Assembly: GCA_041397825.1 (NCBI GenBank)
Contig: JAWKVX010000006.1
Location: 453,258-517,257, forward strand
DNA: 64,000 bases
Source: JANNSX01 sp041397825
GTDB taxonomy: Bacteria > Pseudomonadota > Alphaproteobacteria > Rhizobiales > Hyphomicrobiaceae
Direction: 5' to 3'
Each line of letters starts with the position of its first letter. Position 1 is the stretch's first letter. The notes beneath the pieces were generated by a model that was not told the origin of the DNA, did not search any database, and saw only the letters and a program-made list of their open reading frames with translations. Of the stretch, positions 26,284 through 34,028 are shown piece after piece. Made by a program: the position numbers and the translations under genes.

Positions 26284-26850
26284 TTGACGGCCGCGCACAC
26301 CGCCTCACCGCCCGACAACTTCCCGGCATTGGTCCTCAATGCCGATTATCGGCCGTTGAGCTATTATCCCTTGTCGCTATGGGGCTGGCAGGAGACGGTG
26401 AAGGCGGTCTTTCTCGATCGGGTCAACATCGTCTCGGAATACGAGCGCACGGTTCGCAGCCCCAATTTTGAGATGCAGCTGCCGAGCGTGGTCTCGCTCA
26501 AGAGCTATGTGAAGCCGGCGCTCTATCCGGCCTTCACGCGCTTCAACGTGTTCCTGAGAGACCGTTTCTCGTGCCAGTACTGCGGCGCCCGGGAAGATCT
26601 CACGTTCGATCACGTCACGCCTCGCTCTCGTGGCGGCATGACGCGATGGGACAATGTGGTGACGGCGTGTGCACCCTGCAATCTCAGGAAGGGCAGCCTG
26701 ACGCCGGAGCAGGCGAGGATGCGGCCCTATCAACCGCCCTATCGGCCGACCGTGTTCGAGCTGCACCGGAACGGGCGGCTGTTTCCGCCCAACTACCTGC
26801 ACGACAGCTGGCTCGACTATCTCTACTGGGATACGGAGCTGGAGCCTTAG
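26284..26850 (+). CDS. HNH endonuclease
   Basis: The product is 188 residues starting with TTG 26284 after AGGACAGG. The HNH/McrA-type core is CQYCGAREDLTFDHVTPRSR, then the Asn in RWDNVVTAC and CAPCNLRKG. The paired CxxC motifs bind structural zinc and the DH pair is the catalytic centre. Such short HNH proteins are widespread in alphaproteobacteria as stand-alone genes. The target is unknown, and no methylase or phage gene is adjacent. Confidence 0.9.
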   Translation: MTAAHTASPPDNFPALVLNADYRPLSYYPLSLWGWQETVKAVFLDRVNIVSEYERTVRSPNFEMQLPSVVSLKSYVKPALYPAFTRFNVFLRDRFSCQYCGAREDLTFDHVTPRSRGGMTRWDNVVTACAPCNLRKGSLTPEQARMRPYQPPYRPTVFELHRNGRLFPPNYLHDSWLDYLYWDTELEP

Positions 26851-26912
26851 GGCGTGATGGCCGGCTCTGTCCCGGCCATCCGCATGGTTTCTAGAGCGTC
26901 CGGTCGACGACC

Positions 26913-27203
26913 TCAGCCCGCCGCGAGCCTGAGCGTTCGGACACCATCCATGCACGACACGTTCGCCGCCCGCTCGGGCTGGCGTACGGGCTGGAGCGTC
27001 ACGACCGAGCTCGACACCCGCTCCGCCATCATCTCGATGGCGCGGTCCCAGGAGAGGTCCTGTGTCTTCGCAACCTTCACGCCGAAGCTCAGGGCGGCCT
27101 CGCGGGGCCCGCCGCCTTCGCGATAGACCCTGGCGGCCGCCTGACGGGCAAGGCCGACGGCCTGGGACCACTGGACGGGATTGATGTTCGCCGGGCACTG
27201 CAT
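26913..27203 (-). CDS. Small hypothetical protein
   Basis: The product is 96 residues from ATG 27203, preceded by AGGAAGGAAG with about 6 nt spacing, a strong site that fixes the start. The sequence MQCPANINPVQWSQAVGLAR then a helical, charged middle (about 20-60) contains no membrane segment. Its C-terminal 30 residues are Arg/Val-rich. No family is recognised. It is convergent with the HNH gene. Confidence 0.6.
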   Translation of the reverse strand: MQCPANINPVQWSQAVGLARQAAARVYREGGGPREAALSFGVKVAKTQDLSWDRAIEMMAERVSSSVVTLQPVRQPERAANVSCMDGVRTLRLAAG

Positions 27204-28171
27204 GTTCGACTTCCTTCCTGTTTGCGCTCTTCGGCGCGACGCCTTCACTGTCAAGAACTGGTGGCAAGCGCACCCGGAGGAGAACAGCTCCACGACGCAA
27301 TACCGGTCACGTAGAGCCCTTTCGGGGAAATGCTCGACCGCGCACGCTTGCCATATCGTCTCCGGACCCGGCCACGCTGACGCGGCCGGGTCTCGAGAAA
27401 TCTCGCCGCTCCCTGAGCGATTTCCTCCGATGTGCTCCTGCTCAACACTGTGTTTGATGCCTGTGAACAATCTGCTTTCGGGGGCTTGCGAGAGACGCTC
27501 GACGCAACACGGACGCAACATCACGCAACGCTTACAACCAACGCGACGCAACCAACGCAACACTTACGAGACTGATCGGGCAAAGCCGGTGCCTGAAATC
27601 ATGGCCCGGAACGCGAGTGACGCAACAAACGCAACTAGTGCAACTGACGCAACTCGACGGAAACTTTCGAGCCCAAGCGGGCATGCTCGACGACGGGAGC
27701 ACGCTTCGCAACGCAGGCCAGGATCCGCGCCAACCGGGTCTGGATCCTCGAGCCTCGACCTAGACGCCAGCTCAGGATTCGACGCTTCAACTTCGACGCC
27801 AGGAGATTACGCGGCGTCAGATGAACCAGAGCTGAGGATGAGGAACGCGACGCAACCGAACGCAACAGATACTGACGGGCCGATACGCTGCCGGACGGTA
27901 CTGTTGAGAGGCGGACCCTGGCCCCCTTCGCCAAGCGATACGCAGCTTGCTTCGGGTTTACGCGGCCGACTGACACCCGCTTCGTCTCCCAACTCCCGCG
28001 GCACTGACTTTCCATCCGCGGACAAGGGAGGATTATTCGTTGCAATCAGGCGACAATGTGGATGCAATTGGCCTCGCTCTGGGTATTTTGCTTGCAATTT
28101 GTTCACAGAGCTGGGTGGAGAGCGCGCGGCCCCGCCTTCGAATCGGAATTGCCCTGTGCTGCAGCAACCGC
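27204..28171. other. Gene-poor region of about 970 bp with a heptamer cluster
   Basis: No reading frame here has a good ribosome-binding site or recognisable product. A long plus-strand frame (27181-28317) runs through it but looks accidental and overlaps the end of the nucleotidyltransferase gene on the other strand. The notable content is the repeated ACGCAAC heptamer listed separately. The last 120 bp are less GC-rich and contain GTTGCAATC and ATGCAATTGG motifs. Confidence 0.5.
27502..27866. repeat. Cluster of ten ACGCAAC heptamers
   Basis: Exact copies of ACGCAAC start at 27502, 27513, 27523, 27546, 27555, 27620, 27629, 27647, 27850 and 27860. A variant, GTGCAAC, starts at 27638. All are in the same orientation. 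Neighbouring copies are mostly 9-11 bp apart, near one DNA turn, with gaps of 23, 65 and about 200 bp. Where the spacing is 9 bp the plus strand reads as Asn/Asp/Ser-Ala-Thr triplets. It could be an array of protein-binding sites or a degenerate short tandem repeat. It is too short and irregular to be CRISPR. Confidence 0.75.
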
Positions 28172-29275
28172 TCAGCCGGCGGTGCGATTTCGGAGTTTGG
28201 CCAGTTTTTTCAAAAGCTTCGGCGCAAGCTTCGACGGCCTGGCTATGCTCTTGGCCAGACGAAGCGTCCGCTTGCGATCGTGCAGGAGCCGCTTCGCCTC
28301 GGCACCGGCCAGACTGAGTGTGGCTGTGAGTTGCCTGTGGAGCAACGGTTGAGAGAGGCGACCTCGCGCACGCTCGGCCCAGGCACATTGCGGCGCCGCG
28401 AAGATTATTCCCGAGCAATCGAGGCCGAATGTCCCGGCCGCGGCAAGTAGGGCCAGCACGCCCTCCCGAGCCAGCTCGGGCACAGTTCGAATCGCCGCCT
28501 CGAGGTCGAGCAATCCCGATTCGCGCTGTAGCATGGCCAGGTCGAGAAGATCGCGCAACAGCAAACGGCTATCGGCAAAATAGCCATGGTGGCTCTGGCT
28601 GTGGAGCGCGAGATAGGCGACGCGAACCGCGGGCGATGGGATGCGTATCTCGACGCCGCCGATGTCGACGATCCTCGCTTCCGACCAGAGCTCCGTCTCA
28701 AGCGCCGTCCAGTCGCCCTCAGCGAACGGCCGGCTGTGCAACTCGACGACAGTGATGCCGTCTGGACCGAGCATCGGCGGTGCATGCGCGTCCCGATCCG
28801 GCAAGTACTCCTCCCGGCTCGCGACAAACCCGGCGGCGGCCAGCACACCGACGGCGTTTTCGAGATCGGCGGCCGCGACGATCAGGTCGAGGTCGCTCAG
28901 AAAGCGCCAGGGGGCGGCGTCCGCACTTGCGGCGAGGAATGCCGCGCCCTTGACGGCCACGGCATCGATTCCGGCGGCGCCGAGCTGCCCTGAGATGTGG
29001 GTCAACGAGGACCGGAGATGCTGGTTTCGGTCGCGATTGGCGCGGGCGATCGTCTCGAGATAGGCACGCGTATCCTCGGCCGGAGTCCAGCCCGGGCCCG
29101 GATCGGCGAGCGCTGGGGCCAGAGCCGGCAGAACGAGATGGGCGCTCGCCAGGCGAATGGTCTCGAGCCACGTCCTTTCGTCGAGGGGCGTCGGTGGCGC
29201 GGCGAGGCCTCGTGTGATGCCGGCGGTCTGGCGGAGCAGCATCTCGGTCACGAGGAGAGGCGCGTCCGACCTCAT
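28172..29275 (-). CDS. NTP_transf_5-type nucleotidyltransferase, HPr-rel-A/RiPP locus
   Basis: The product is 367 residues. Near residues 94-123, AVKGAAFLAA followed by RFLSDLDLIV is the signature of the uncharacterised nucleotidyltransferase family found next to HprK-like kinases and PqqD-like proteins. The Asp pair in DLDL is the expected metal site. The rest is helical, ending in a Lys/Arg-rich tail. ATG 29275 overlaps the stop of the upstream kinase gene as ATGA, so translation is probably coupled. The likely role is nucleotidyl or phosphate transfer onto the locus's peptide or a small molecule, by inference. The frame is open 29 codons further upstream, but those overlap the kinase. Confidence 0.8.
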   Translation of the reverse strand: MRSDAPLLVTEMLLRQTAGITRGLAAPPTPLDERTWLETIRLASAHLVLPALAPALADPGPGWTPAEDTRAYLETIARANRDRNQHLRSSLTHISGQLGAAGIDAVAVKGAAFLAASADAAPWRFLSDLDLIVAAADLENAVGVLAAAGFVASREEYLPDRDAHAPPMLGPDGITVVELHSRPFAEGDWTALETELWSEARIVDIGGVEIRIPSPAVRVAYLALHSQSHHGYFADSRLLLRDLLDLAMLQRESGLLDLEAAIRTVPELAREGVLALLAAAGTFGLDCSGIIFAAPQCAWAERARGRLSQPLLHRQLTATLSLAGAEAKRLLHDRKRTLRLAKSIARPSKLAPKLLKKLAKLRNRTAG

Positions 29276-30381
29276 GCGAGCGCTCCGGACGCCGACCGGA
29301 TCCAGTCGGCGGCCTGGTCTACGTCGCCATAGGCCAAGTGCCAGGCGGGAACGGTGTCGCATAGCCGTGCCAGCGGGTGAATGGACCTCGGCTCGCCGTC
29401 GGGTTCCGAGCCGGTCGTGATGGCGAGCTGCAAGGCGGCCTCGGGGGCGAGACGCTCCGCCTCGAGAGCGACCCCGGGGGCGTAGTAGGGGAACACGAGC
29501 CTCTGCGCACGGACCGTCTGGGCCGGGGCGACGGCGTAGGATCTCGCGTCGAGGTAGCGCACCCGAAGCCGGCGCGTCGCGAGCACCGGCAGCGCGTCAA
29601 GCTCGGGGAACCTCCGCGCAACGGTGGACCAGCTGCCGGATTTCACCGACAGGCCGATCGGAAAGGGGTGGACGGAGGTGCCGCCGCGGTCGAGCGCGGA
29701 AAGATCGTCCGCGACGTAGTGGAGGCCTTGCGCCAGGAGAGCCGTCGCCAGCGTCGACTTGCCCGAGCCGCTCGCACCGAGGAGCAGAATGCCGCCCTCC
29801 GGTCCGGCGACGGTCGATGCGTGCAGAATGGCGCCGACCTGCTCGGCACCGACGAGGTGGAGGAGGGCCTGTCGCAAAACCTCGCTCCGGGCAGCCGCAC
29901 GTCCGCTGATGAGCCGGGTCGCGCCATCGACTTGGACGGCGAGCCGATCGACATCGCAAGGAAAAGCCTCGATGAGGTGATCCGGTACCGCGGCGGCGCA
30001 TGCGAGGGGAGCCAGCACTGCGTCGAGCAGCGCGGCCAGAACCTGATCTCGCGCGACGACCCTGATTGCCCGCCCGTGGCCCAAGGTGTAGCGCTGATCG
30101 AGATCGGCGCCGCCGTTGGCGGATGGTGCGTGCACGGCGAGCTGCCCGGCGGGTTCGGCGGGCGCAGTTCCGCCGAGGAAGCCCTGGGCTTGCCAGCGGG
30201 CTTTGAGGTCATGAGCGTCGGGCTCCGGTCCGACGCCGTCGTCGGTGGTCGCTTCACCGCGCTGCTGCAGGTCGTGCCAGAGCTGACTGGCCTCGGCATT
30301 CAGCAGAGCGAGCGCGCCCGTATCGACCCGATAGAGACAGGAGAGGCCACCGACCGTCGCCACCTCAACCGGGCTCGTCAC
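29272..30381 (-). CDS. PqqD-like domain fused to HPr-kinase-like protein
   Basis: The product is 369 residues. Residues about 5-75 resemble PqqD/RiPP recognition elements (YRVDTGALALLNAEASQLW). Residues about 185-330 match HPr kinase: HASTVAGPEGGILL, P-loop GASGSGKST (202-210) and YVADDLSAL with the Asp pair that binds Mg2+. This combination is the core of the HPr-rel-A type of locus (HprK-related kinase A plus PqqD relative), here in one chain. GTG 30381 was chosen because GGGAGG lies 6-7 nt upstream and it clears the preceding peptide gene. An ATG at 30438 would overlap that gene. The downstream nucleotidyltransferase overlaps by 4 nt. The peptide encoded at 30405-30611 is the likely partner. 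Confidence 0.8.
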   Translation of the reverse strand: MTSPVEVATVGGLSCLYRVDTGALALLNAEASQLWHDLQQRGEATTDDGVGPEPDAHDLKARWQAQGFLGGTAPAEPAGQLAVHAPSANGGADLDQRYTLGHGRAIRVVARDQVLAALLDAVLAPLACAAAVPDHLIEAFPCDVDRLAVQVDGATRLISGRAAARSEVLRQALLHLVGAEQVGAILHASTVAGPEGGILLLGASGSGKSTLATALLAQGLHYVADDLSALDRGGTSVHPFPIGLSVKSGSWSTVARRFPELDALPVLATRRLRVRYLDARSYAVAPAQTVRAQRLVFPYYAPGVALEAERLAPEAALQLAITTGSEPDGEPRSIHPLARLCDTVPAWHLAYGDVDQAADWIRSASGALA

Positions 30382-30404
30382 GCCGGACCTCCCGTGCAAG
30401 CGTC

Positions 30405-30611
30405 TTAGACCGGCGACGCCTTGCCGTTGACCTGCCAACCGTTCTTGTTGCCGGCGTCCGGGCAGGCCGAAGCAGAGCCAGCCTCCAGCAGAACCAGCAT
30501 CGCTGGAGCTGTGACGGCGGCGAACTTGCCGATATCCTTCAGCGACTGACGGCGCGATTTCAGCGTCTCGGCGCGCTCATCCGCCGCCTTCGTCGATGTC
30601 TCGTTGCTCAC
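30405..30611 (-). CDS. Putative precursor peptide with Tat-like leader
   Basis: The product is 68 residues from GTG 30611 with GAGGG about 9 nt upstream. Residues 19-25 read SRRQSLK, close to the twin-arginine motif. A moderately hydrophobic segment (about 29-46) and an ASA-type cleavage site (47-49) follow. The remaining 19 residues, CPDAGNKNGWQVNGKASPV, would be the mature peptide. The stop is 23 bp before the PqqD/HprK-like gene, on the same strand. Size, leader-core layout and context fit a RiPP-like or modified exported peptide; that is inference. The dsbB gene lies immediately upstream, and the core has a single Cys. Confidence 0.6.
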   Translation of the reverse strand: MSNETSTKAADERAETLKSRRQSLKDIGKFAAVTAPAMLVLLEAGSASACPDAGNKNGWQVNGKASPV

Positions 30612-30678
30612 GACAGCACCCTCGCAACGTGATGTTCTGGATCAGCGTTCGAGGGTCGTTCAAACGTGTGAAGAAAGG

Positions 30679-31203
30679 CTAAACTTGTGCCGTGCTGGGC
30701 CGCCGGAAGGCTGCGGCAAAGCCGACGACAGCGAGGCCGAGAGAGATCACGGCGCTCCAGCCGGCGAAGGACAGCCCGAGGAAGCGCCACGATGCCTCGT
30801 CGCAGCGAATGCGCTTCTCGGTCTCGATGCCCTCGATGATGCTGCCGCCGGTCGCGAGATCGCCGAGCGAACCGCATTCTGTGGGGCCCGCCCACCATTT
30901 CCATTCGACGCCGGAATGGTAGACGCCGAGCCCTGCGTTCCAGACGAGGCCGAGCGCCGCCAGCACCAGGATCGTCCGGCCGAACGGCTGACGGCCAGTG
31001 GCGAGCATGAGGGCCGCCAGCAGTCCTGCAGGGATGGCGGCGTAGTAGGCGATGCGCTCTTTCAGGCAGAGTGGGCAGGGCCGGTAGCCGCCCAAGTGCT
31101 CGTAGGCGAGGGCCGCGGCGATGGTGAGTGTCGCGCCGGCCGCCAGCAGCAGGGCGAGCTGGCAGGGAGTGATGTTGCGAAGACGCCCGAGCATATCAGC
31201 CAT
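30679..31203 (-). CDS. dsbB: Disulfide bond formation protein B
   Basis: The product is 174 residues with four hydrophobic helices. DsbB reoxidises DsbA in the periplasm and passes electrons to ubiquinone. The first periplasmic loop holds the redox pair in YRPCPLCLKERIAYY (CxxC). The second loop has a Cys in GPTECGS and another in RIRCDEAS, the second pair. It is 6 bp from the upstream DedA-like gene, forming an operon, and 67 bp ahead of the small peptide gene. Confidence 0.93.
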   Translation of the reverse strand: MADMLGRLRNITPCQLALLLAAGATLTIAAALAYEHLGGYRPCPLCLKERIAYYAAIPAGLLAALMLATGRQPFGRTILVLAALGLVWNAGLGVYHSGVEWKWWAGPTECGSLGDLATGGSIIEGIETEKRIRCDEASWRFLGLSFAGWSAVISLGLAVVGFAAAFRRPSTAQV

Positions 31204-31209
31204 CGTCCG

Positions 31210-31818
31210 TCAGATCACGTATTTGAGGGCTACGAATCCCGCGACGATGAAGAATAGCATGACACCAGCCACGAGCCCGAGATTCCGCTCGATGGTCGTC
31301 CTCAGGCCATCGCCGAAACGGTTGAGGATTCCGGCGACGACGAAGAAGCGCGCGCCGCGCGTGATGAGCGAAAGCACGATGAACCAGAACAAATCATAGC
31401 CGGCCAATCCGCTGGCGATGGTGACGATCTTATAGGGAATGGGCGTCAAGCCCTTGATCAGGATGATCCAATGTCCCCATTCCTGATACATGTGACGGAA
31501 CTGGTCGATGCGGTCGCCATATCCGTAGATCGAAATAAGCCAGTGTCCGACCGTCTCGTAGAGGGCAGCACCGATCCAGTAGCCGAACAGCCCGCCGAGG
31601 ACTGACGTCACCGTGCAGATCAGGGCGTAGAGCCAGGCCTTGCTCGGCTTCGCCAGCGCCATCGGAATGAGCATGACGTCGGGGGGTACAGGAAAGAACG
31701 AGCTCTCCGCGAACGAGATGAGCCCGAGCACATAGGGTGCGTTCGGGCTTTCGGCGTAAGCGATGGTCTTGTCGTAGAGGCGGCGTAACATGGCGGATTT
31801 GCTTATAGAGGTGGCCAT
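31210..31818 (-). CDS. DedA/YqaA-family membrane protein
   Basis: The product is 202 residues from ATG 31818. It is a SNARE-associated/DedA (VTT) domain protein with several helices. Conserved parts are FAESSFFPVPPDVMLIPMAL and, after the GYWIG helix, GHWIILIKGLTPIPYKIVTI. The family is linked to lipid flipping and membrane homeostasis. A start at MLRRLYDK (31791) is equally plausible because neither has a strong ribosome-binding site. It overlaps nothing and is 6 bp before dsbB. Confidence 0.87.
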   Translation of the reverse strand: MATSISKSAMLRRLYDKTIAYAESPNAPYVLGLISFAESSFFPVPPDVMLIPMALAKPSKAWLYALICTVTSVLGGLFGYWIGAALYETVGHWLISIYGYGDRIDQFRHMYQEWGHWIILIKGLTPIPYKIVTIASGLAGYDLFWFIVLSLITRGARFFVVAGILNRFGDGLRTTIERNLGLVAGVMLFFIVAGFVALKYVI

Positions 31819-31955
31819 GCTTTGTCCATGACGGCGAGGCGAGCGCGCCCGAATTGCACCAGCGACGCTGCCGCGCGATTGCAATGCTTCGGCCGAGGTT
31901 GACGGCAATTCCGCGGTCGATATCATCCCGGCCGACGAAGCCCGCGTGCGGGCAA

Positions 31956-32042
31956 GCCCCTGTGGCGGAATCGGTAGACGCGGCAGACTCAAAATCTGTT
32001 GTCCGTGAGGATGTGCCCGTTCGAGTCGGGCCAGGGGCACCA
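31956..32042 (+). tRNA. tRNA-Leu(CAA)
   Basis: Acceptor strands GCCCCTG (31956-31962) and CAGGGGC (32032-32038) pair perfectly, followed by A and an encoded CCA. The anticodon arm CAGA CTCAAAA TCTG gives anticodon CAA, reading UUG. The variable arm is long, as in class II leucine tRNAs. The T-arm carries GTTCGAGTC. Confidence 0.95.
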
Positions 32043-32141
32043 GCCGGCCGGCTTGGCGGCGACAGCGCGGGATGCGGGCCGGATGCAAGAGACGACGGCC
32101 GCCGGGGCCGGTCTCAGGACTCATGCAAGAGGGGTCGAGAC

Positions 32142-33179
32142 ATGTGGTCGAGGCTGCTGGCGGTGCTGCTCTTCCTGGCGTTGGCGAGCCAGGCCGCATC
32201 TGCGGGTCCGGCGCTGTTGTTCGACGCCAAGACCGGCGACGTGCTCTACAGCGAGGAGCAGGATCAGAGCTGGCATCCGGCCTCGCTGACCAAGCTGATG
32301 ACGGCCTACATCGCTTTCGAGTCACTGAAGCAAGGCACACTCAAGATCGACGACAAGCTGGTCTGCAGCCAGGGGGCGTTCAAGGTCTCGCCGAGCAAGG
32401 TCGGCCTGAAGCTCGGCGGCGAGATCGCCGTCGATCTGGCGATCCGGGCGCTCGTCATCAAATCCGCCAACGACATGGCGATCATGCTCGGTGAGAAGAT
32501 CGCCGGCAGCGAGGCGGCGTTCGTCCAGATGATGAACGCCAAAGCCAAGGCGCTCGGCATGTCCGGGACGCATTTCGCCAATCCGCACGGGCTGCCGGAC
32601 GCCTCGCAGCGGACCACGGCGCGCGACCTCGCCAAGCTGACGCTCGCGCTTATACGCGACTTTCCGGAGCATGCCGCGCTATTTGCCATGCCGGACATGA
32701 CGATCGGCAAGAAGAAGCTCAGATCACACAACAAGCTGCTCGGCCACCTGGCAGGCGCGGATGGCATGAAGACCGGATTCATTTGCGACTCCGGCTACAA
32801 TATCGTCGCCTCGGCGACACGCGGCGGCACGCGTCTGATCGCCATCGTCCTGGGCGAGCCGACCGCCGAGGCACGCAATGTCCGTGCCGCCATGCTCATC
32901 GAGCACGGCTTCGAGACCGGCGGCTGGAAGAGCTTTTTCGGGACGCCGACGCTCGAGACGTTGCCCATGTCGGATGGTGCAACGGCCAATCCCGTCAACG
33001 TCCGCAAGAGCGTCGAAGCTTGGGCGTGTGGATGGCGTCCGCCCAAGAAGGACAAGAAGGCCGTTGCCGCCGCCAGCGTCGCAGTCGAGGAGTCGGAGGG
33101 GGATGCGGCGGCCGCCCTCGCCACGTCCAGCCCCTCGCTCGTCATGCCGCCGCCCGAGCAGAAGCCCGCCAAACGATAG
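32142..33179 (+). CDS. D-alanyl-D-alanine carboxypeptidase (penicillin-binding protein)
   Basis: The product is 345 residues. It has a signal peptide (MWSRLLAVLLFLALASQAAS, cut near AGP) and then the S11 domain with the three active-site motifs: SLTK (SxxK), SAN (SxN) and KTG. It trims the terminal D-Ala of peptidoglycan stem peptides in the periplasm. The C-terminal PBP5 beta domain and amphipathic anchor are not evident. Instead a low-complexity Lys/Ala/Glu/Pro tail (from about 300) ends the protein. ATG 32142 has GAGGGG about 8 nt upstream. The frame is open far upstream through the tRNA, which is not coding. Confidence 0.9.
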   Translation: MWSRLLAVLLFLALASQAASAGPALLFDAKTGDVLYSEEQDQSWHPASLTKLMTAYIAFESLKQGTLKIDDKLVCSQGAFKVSPSKVGLKLGGEIAVDLAIRALVIKSANDMAIMLGEKIAGSEAAFVQMMNAKAKALGMSGTHFANPHGLPDASQRTTARDLAKLTLALIRDFPEHAALFAMPDMTIGKKKLRSHNKLLGHLAGADGMKTGFICDSGYNIVASATRGGTRLIAIVLGEPTAEARNVRAAMLIEHGFETGGWKSFFGTPTLETLPMSDGATANPVNVRKSVEAWACGWRPPKKDKKAVAAASVAVEESEGDAAAALATSSPSLVMPPPEQKPAKR

Positions 33180-33287
33180 GTGGAGCCGATAGCAAGCCGG
33201 CTCGCCGACGCCGTGTTGCGCCTTAGCGAGCCGTTGGGGCCGCAACCCTACGCGGCCCCTGAAAGAACTCTGGGATGGCGGTGCTGA

Positions 33288-33572
33288 TCAGACCGACGGC
33301 TCCTGAATGCGGTGTCTGCAACCGCCGCCCGGACCTTCGCTCGGCATGACCGAGAAGGACGGTTCCTCGACGGTCCCAGTGCCGGCGCTCGGCGCCACCT
33401 CGGTCGAGGTCGCTCCCTGAGCCTCCGGCGAAAGCGCCTCGGTCTCGCCTGTCGCTTCGGCGGCCGGCGGCGCAACCGCCTCATCTGCCAGTGCGGGGAC
33501 AGCGGTTCCGCTCAGGGCCAGCAGCAGGCCGGCAGCCACCATGGTGAAGACTTCCTTACGGCGTACAACCAT
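33288..33572 (-). CDS. Small secreted Ala/Glu/Pro-rich protein
   Basis: The product is 94 residues from ATG 33572, with GAGGAGG 5 nt upstream. A basic start (MVVRRKEVF), a hydrophobic core and an ALA-DEA cleavage site near residue 29 form a Sec signal peptide. The mature part is acidic and low-complexity with no recognisable domain. It is likely a small periplasmic or exported protein of unknown role. It is convergent with the carboxypeptidase gene. Confidence 0.65.
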   Translation of the reverse strand: MVVRRKEVFTMVAAGLLLALSGTAVPALADEAVAPPAAEATGETEALSPEAQGATSTEVAPSAGTGTVEEPSFSVMPSEGPGGGCRHRIQEPSV

Positions 33573-33739
33573 TGGAACCTCCTCAAGCACATTGGCCTCG
33601 CCCGGATGAGCCGGGCGCTTAAGATTAATGTCTCACATTTGGCTCCTGCAGCAAACTGAAAACGCCTCGCGCGGTGGGTCGTCGAGGTCTTGGCGCTGTT
33701 CTTGCTTCCCGGCAGGTGAATGCAATCGGGCAGAGCAAG

Positions 33740-33976
33740 ATGAAACAGGCTGCGACAGAAACCACTCAAAAGGAAGCCAGCGCATCGCGGCGCGAGGTCG
33801 AGGTGATGGCCAGTGTCCTCGAGGGCCGGCACGGCGTCCTGGCGGTGGAGATCGCCGAGTTCCTCGCCGCTGTCCATGAGGATGGTGGCGACCTGCCACG
33901 CGCCGGCTCGTGGTACGAGGTTTCCTTGGCCATCCGCCGCCGGGAGTGCGAGCGGTTGGCCGGCGGCCGCAATTAA
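33740..33976 (+). CDS. Small hypothetical protein
   Basis: The product is 78 residues from ATG 33740. It has an N-terminal Lys/Thr/Glu-rich stretch, then a compact helical part (VEVMASVLEGRHGVLAVEIA) and GSWYEVSLAIRRRECERLAG. No signal peptide, membrane segment or known domain is seen. It is 52 bp ahead of the flippase gene, possibly in one transcript. The ribosome-binding site is weak. Confidence 0.5.
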   Translation: MKQAATETTQKEASASRREVEVMASVLEGRHGVLAVEIAEFLAAVHEDGGDLPRAGSWYEVSLAIRRRECERLAGGRN

Positions 33977-34028
33977 TCGGACGTGAGCAGATTTTCGCTA
34001 CAGTCCTGATTTTTCGGCAAATCACCCC

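Noticed and set aside
27502..27866. CRISPR array
   Set aside because: The repeated unit is only 7 bp, spacing is irregular, there are no constant-length spacers and no cas genes nearby.
27181..28317. A 378-codon plus-strand open frame
   Set aside because: It has no good ribosome-binding site and no family resemblance, shows low-complexity repeat-derived sequence, and overlaps the nucleotidyltransferase gene on the other strand.
28172..30611. Lasso peptide cluster
   Set aside because: No asparagine-synthetase-like cyclase and no transglutaminase-like protease are present; the peptide's leader looks Tat-like instead.
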